Shown here: positions 63,104-64,000 of the stretch, piece by piece
How the letters are laid out: every line of letters starts with the position of its first letter
Position numbering within the stretch: position 1 is the first letter of the stretch
Assembly (NCBI RefSeq): GCF_900108345.1
Contig: NZ_FNVV01000012.1
Coordinates: forward strand, 372,001 to 436,000
Direction of reading: 5' to 3'
From: Bacteroides ndongoniae
Lineage (GTDB): Bacteria; Bacteroidota; Bacteroidia; Bacteroidales; Bacteroidaceae
DNA length: 64,000 nt
Notes under the pieces: generated by a model
The model's database searches: none
What the model saw: only the letters and a program-made list of their open reading frames with translations
What the model was told of the DNA's origin: nothing
Position numbers and translations under genes: made by a program

Positions 63104-63499
63104 TTACGGATTGGTTTGCAGCAGTTGGATGAGGAACTCGCGCTGAAGCGAGTAGTTGCCGCTGTTCTGCTGGATGTATTTCAGCAGCTGTGCGCCTTCC
63201 TGGCGCAGTCGCGACTTTAGCAGCAGGTTGTCTTTCTCTACTTCTTCGGATAGCTTCAACATGCTGACGGCGGCCAGCTCCAACTTATTCATTCCGTCGG
63301 GCGTGTCGGCATAGCGTGCCGTCAGCTCTTCGGCAGTGGTGTTCAGCAGGTCACGGGTGTCGGTGCCCAGTATCTGGCGGGTCAGGTGGTCGTATTCTTC
63401 CCAGTCCTTCTCGCGTATTCTTTTCCGGTGGAGCAGGGCATCTACAATCATCGAGATGATTTCCTGTATCATGCGTATCAGGTAGTCTTGCTTTATCAT
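63104..63499 (-). CDS. Hypothetical helical protein, 131 aa
   Basis: The start at 63499 (MIKQDYLIRMIQEIISMIVDA) is preferred because the longer frame reads through the upstream RNA unit. The protein is all-helical and charged (KDWEEYDHLTRQILGT, AVSMLKLSEEVEKDNLLLKSRL), cytoplasmic, and ends with FLIQLLQTNP. It weakly resembles DUF6483, which I cannot confirm. It is bracketed by two copies of the short RNA unit, 687 bp apart. Confidence 0.6.
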   Translation of the reverse strand: MIKQDYLIRMIQEIISMIVDALLHRKRIREKDWEEYDHLTRQILGTDTRDLLNTTAEELTARYADTPDGMNKLELAAVSMLKLSEEVEKDNLLLKSRLRQEGAQLLKYIQQNSGNYSLQREFLIQLLQTNP

Positions 63500-63600
63500 A
63501 AGCCTATGTTGGGGTTTTATGCACCGCTGCCGTAGCAGAGGGTTTGCAGGTGTTGTCTGTAGGATGAAAGGGTAAAGGTTAACAGGGTTGGGGTACGGGT

Positions 63601-63701
63601 ATAAAAAAAGGAGTACCGCTGTACTCCAACCTTTGTTAACCTTAAATCTAATACTATGAAAAACACATTGCAAAGGTACGGCCTTTCTTGAAATCTGCAA
63701 A
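63601..63701 (-). ncRNA. Short RNA unit 2: consensus promoter plus intrinsic terminator
   Basis: Minus-strand TTTG (63701-63698), 19 bp, TACCTTTG (63678-63671), then about 60 nt to the hairpin at 63627-63610 and seven T. The first 66 bp are identical to unit 1 and the next 20 differ by one base. It stands about 100 bp before the 131-aa gene. Similarity continues at lower identity toward 63760. Confidence 0.65.
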
Positions 63702-63785
63702 TTTCTGGCCGGAGAATGCGTTTTTTCTAACACGTTTTAAGGCTGCTATAGGTTTGTTAAGCATATCAATACGTTTTCTTCTTCC

Positions 63786-63992
63786 TTAACCTTCTTCTTC
63801 TATCTGCTTGAGTTCACGATTGGCACTCATCATCTCTTTTACCCGGTCGTGCGTGTAGTGGAAGGTAAAGTAGTCGGCTATGATACAGGCAGCCAGTAGC
63901 AGCGACATGAAGAGGATGTTGGACCGTGTGCCGTAGTAGCAGAGGAAGCAGATGAAGAACAGGGCGACGAGCGGATAACCTATCAGCAGCAT
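63786..63992 (-). CDS. Small two-helix membrane protein, start uncertain at window edge
   Basis: At least 68 residues from an ATG at 63992, but the frame stays open to the window end, so the true start may lie outside. Two transmembrane helices (about residues 3-20 and 27-44) are followed by a charged tail, THDRVKEMMSANRELKQIEEEG. The family is not recognised. It precedes short RNA unit 2 on the same strand. Confidence 0.5.
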   Translation of the reverse strand: MLLIGYPLVALFFICFLCYYGTRSNILFMSLLLAACIIADYFTFHYTHDRVKEMMSANRELKQIEEEG

Positions 63993-64000
63993 ACGGTTGT

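Overview
The window looks like a chromosomal segment of a Bacteroidales species, most likely Bacteroides or Phocaeicola. The reasons are several typical families (DUF4270, DUF4294, DUF4907, DUF4884, HHH beta-barrel and TPR-HTH proteins), promoters of the Bacteroides type (TTTG and TAnnTTTG), SPII lipoproteins of the LxSC type, and rubrerythrin. No tRNA, rRNA, CRISPR array or phage was seen. Most genes are housekeeping or envelope genes, with two insertion sequences and several apparently inserted modules.

Layout. 0-11 kb: rdgB end, a large AAA ATPase, nadA, a SpoU methyltransferase, a YitT membrane protein, DUF4294, an HHH/beta-barrel protein and a radical SAM protein. 11.1-15.9 kb: an IS1182-type element, an ftsH-like gene broken by two one-base losses, and an AraC regulator. 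15.9-18.1 kb: minus-strand nuclease, TraB/GumN and zinc-ribbon genes. 18.3-33.4 kb: a block with every gene on the plus strand, bounded by two identical 165-bp direct repeats. It holds immunity-like genes (GAD-like/Tdi1, ankyrin, MORN), AT-rich small genes, an IS1380 element, and a row made of TPR-HTH, LemA, DUF3137, YbjN-like and trypsin-zinc ribbon-YbjN genes. 33.5-41 kb: acetyltransferase, DUF4884, rubrerythrin, nadB, a two-gene JAMM-lipoprotein cassette between 49-bp direct repeats, a PH-like protein, a lipoprotein and a LytTR regulator. 41-49.7 kb: outer-membrane protein, a frameshifted DUF4270 gene, Kelch, DUF4907, lpdA, dacB and AraC. 50-56 kb: a complete RND efflux operon. 56-64 kb: CoA transferase, miaB, a GH30 glycosidase and small genes.

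The most striking pattern is at intergenic scale. Nine tandem arrays share an exact 22-bp period but use at least six unrelated unit sequences. Most start 11-85 bp after the stop codon of a plus-strand gene. A second pattern is that three modules (15 kb, 2.15 kb and 0.69 kb) are each bracketed by direct repeats of the local intergenic DNA. In the two smaller cases the repeat carries a promoter element, so both the inserted and the resident gene keep one.

Functional links: nadA and nadB make the first two steps of NAD synthesis but lie 31 kb apart. The AraC gene at 48.8 kb is divergent from the RND efflux genes and is the obvious candidate regulator. The LemA-to-trypsin row probably forms a membrane and proteolysis module of unknown purpose. 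Three genes (ftsH-like, a small membrane gene at 26.3 kb, DUF4270) carry one-base indels, so sequence error must be excluded before calling them decayed.
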